64,000 nt of DNA from Mycobacterium asiaticum (GTDB lineage Bacteria > Actinomycetota > Actinomycetes > Mycobacteriales > Mycobacteriaceae): the NCBI RefSeq assembly GCF_001673635.1, contig NZ_LZMH01000085.1, positions 1-64,000 of the forward strand, read 5' to 3'. Under the pieces are notes generated by a model. That model was not told the DNA's origin, searched no databases, and saw nothing but the letters and a program-made list of their open reading frames with translations. Shown piece after piece: positions 63,198 to 64,000 of the stretch. Position 1 is the first letter of the stretch; every line of letters starts with the position of its first letter. A program made the translations under genes and the position numbers.

Positions 63198-63768
63198 GTG
63201 CATCGATGATGATCCGGGTGGTCAATTCGGCCCGCCGGCGTGAATACCGTTTGGCGTCCGACAGGATCGGATAGACCACGCCGCCGACGATCGCGTCCGC
63301 GGCGGACTCGGCGGTCTCGTCGTCGATATCGTCGGCGACCAACCTGGTGCGAACGCTGTCGTGCAACGGCTTGCTGAACCCAGCCCGGAGTTTGACCGCC
63401 GTGTCCTCGTGCTCCATGCCGGCGACGGTCAGGGTGCGCAGCATCGCGGCGCCGCGGGCGGTTGTCAGTGTCGCGGCGAGCTTGCCCACCCATTCGACGA
63501 TGTCGGCGGCCAGATCGCCGGTGTGGTTCATCGTCGCCAGGATCCGGTCGGCGTCCTCGAGCAAGACGTCGGCGACCAGCGCCGGCCGGCTGCGCCACCA
63601 CCGGTAGATGGTCTGTTTCCCCACGCCGGCGCGCGCCGCGACCGCCTCGATGGTGAGGCCGTCGAAACCCCGCTCGAGCAGCAACTCGCGGGTTGCGGTC
63701 ACGATGGCCGTGCGGGACTTCTCGCTGCGGCGGCGCGGCGAGTTCGCCTGGCTTTGGTCCGGTGGCAT
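63181..63768 (-). CDS. TetR family transcriptional regulator
   Basis: A 195-residue TetR regulator with HTH region ATRELLLERGFDGLTIEAVAARAG and VGKQTIYRWWRSRPALV, and a TetR_C-type effector domain. ATG 63768 (MPPDQSQANSP) is preferred; a longer frame to 63876 covers the palindrome at 63816-63839. It is divergent from an acyl-CoA dehydrogenase gene, which it most likely controls in response to an acyl-CoA or xenobiotic. Confidence 0.92.
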   Translation of the reverse strand: MPPDQSQANSPRRRSEKSRTAIVTATRELLLERGFDGLTIEAVAARAGVGKQTIYRWWRSRPALVADVLLEDADRILATMNHTGDLAADIVEWVGKLAATLTTARGAAMLRTLTVAGMEHEDTAVKLRAGFSKPLHDSVRTRLVADDIDDETAESAADAIVGGVVYPILSDAKRYSRRRAELTTRIIIDALTRSR

Positions 63769-63815
63769 CTGGGGTGGTCCCGTTCGACTCGACGCGGCAG
63801 GCTTGTTACTCTGCC

Positions 63816-63839
63816 ACAAGACGAGACGGTTCGTCTTGT
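63816..63839. promoter_or_regulatory. TetR operator between TetR and acyl-CoA dehydrogenase genes
   Basis: ACAAGACGA and TCGTCTTGT are perfect 9-bp arms around six bases (GACGGT). Position between the divergent genes makes it the likely site of the TetR encoded at 63181-63768. Confidence 0.8.
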
Positions 63840-63861
63840 AAGGCCGAAAGGATAGCAGCCC

Positions 63862-63915
63862 GTGGGGGCGAAGCACAGCACTCTTGGGCGGCCTTCTGAG
63901 TGGGCACGCCGATGA
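63862..63915 (+). CDS. Possible 17-codon leader ORF
   Basis: GTG 63862 follows AAAGGA and starts a 17-codon frame (MGAKHSTLGRPSEWARR) whose stop overlaps the acyl-CoA dehydrogenase ATG as ATGA. It could couple translation to the downstream gene or be chance. No family is recognisable. Confidence 0.25.
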   Translation: MGAKHSTLGRPSEWARR

Positions 63916-64000
63916 CCCTGGGATTGACGGCCGAGCAACAGGAGCTCACCGACGCCGTAGGGCAGTTCGCCGCCCGGCATGCTCCGGTTGCCGAGACGCG
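63912..64000 (+). CDS. Acyl-CoA dehydrogenase, N-terminal part (cut by window end)
   Basis: The last 89 bases encode MTLGLTAEQQELTDAVGQF and then AARHAPVAETR, the typical N-terminus of an acyl-CoA dehydrogenase (fadE type). The rest lies outside the window. A GTG at 63900 could extend it by four codons. It is divergent from the TetR gene, with the operator at 63816-63839 in its promoter region. Confidence 0.8.
   Translation, partial: MTLGLTAEQQELTDAVGQFAARHAPVAET

Overview
The window is GC-rich actinobacterial DNA and almost certainly comes from a non-tuberculous Mycobacterium. The evidence is a PE_PGRS gene (58758-59834), a monomeric NADP isocitrate dehydrogenase, an Eis-like acetyltransferase, an LpqC-like esterase, F420/luciferase-type oxidoreductases, permease/ATPase pairs closely resembling M. 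tuberculosis Rv0072-Rv0073, an adenylate cyclase/NB-ARC/LuxR regulator, and many promoters of the leaderless type (nAnnnT, six bases, then ATG). A complete selenocysteine system is present, which M. tuberculosis lacks. I saw no insertion sequence, integrase, CRISPR array or rRNA; the only tRNA seen is tRNA-Sec.

Layout. 1-4715: FAD oxidoreductase and Eis-like acetyltransferase (minus), divergent from a three-gene operon of a PF10118-like ferritin-fold protein, a [3Fe-4S]-type ferredoxin and a ferredoxin reductase. 4719-8140: a flavin monooxygenase and small partner gene under two palindromes shared with a divergent TetR gene, then a LysR gene. 8219-14408: a LysR-linked operon with a PHP-type metallohydrolase, a three-part sulfonate/nitrate-type ABC importer and a calcineurin-like phosphoesterase. 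14412-18033: PadR plus Baeyer-Villiger-type monooxygenase, divergent from an NTF2-like gene and an F420-type oxidoreductase.

18076-27686 is the selenocysteine island. It has fdhA with an in-frame UGA followed by a textbook SECIS hairpin, fdhB, an nrfD-type membrane subunit, convergent selD, then selC (tRNA-Sec), selA and selB. SelB has no ATG/GTG/TTG start available and appears to start at CTG, overlapping the selA stop by four bases.

27707-42114: kinase/acyl-CoA dehydrogenase pair (an unfused ACAD10/11-like arrangement), cupin, DoxX, icd2, two luciferase-like monooxygenases, two alpha/beta hydrolases flanking an SDR remnant, a KstD-like flavoprotein, a PP2C phosphatase and a P450. 42319-49786: the cyclase/LuxR regulator, a Rieske oxygenase plus D-aminoacylase-like operon with a perfect operator, and a HATPase/STAS partner-switch pair. 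50030-54168: a tandem duplication of an FtsX-like permease plus ABC ATPase carrying a cyclic-nucleotide-binding domain. 54271-64000: Tat-exported catalase-like peroxidase with cytochrome b561, LpqC/MarR, acyltransferase, PE_PGRS, sulfotransferase/DUF1214 with a TetR gene whose start codon lies 17 bp from the divergent start, a second TetR, and the start of an acyl-CoA dehydrogenase.

Two near-identical hairpin elements of about 60-75 bp (40814-40875 and 45631-45708) and a third of similar design (23386-23444) lie at gene ends. Regulation is mostly local: nearly every divergent regulator gene has a clear palindrome next to it.
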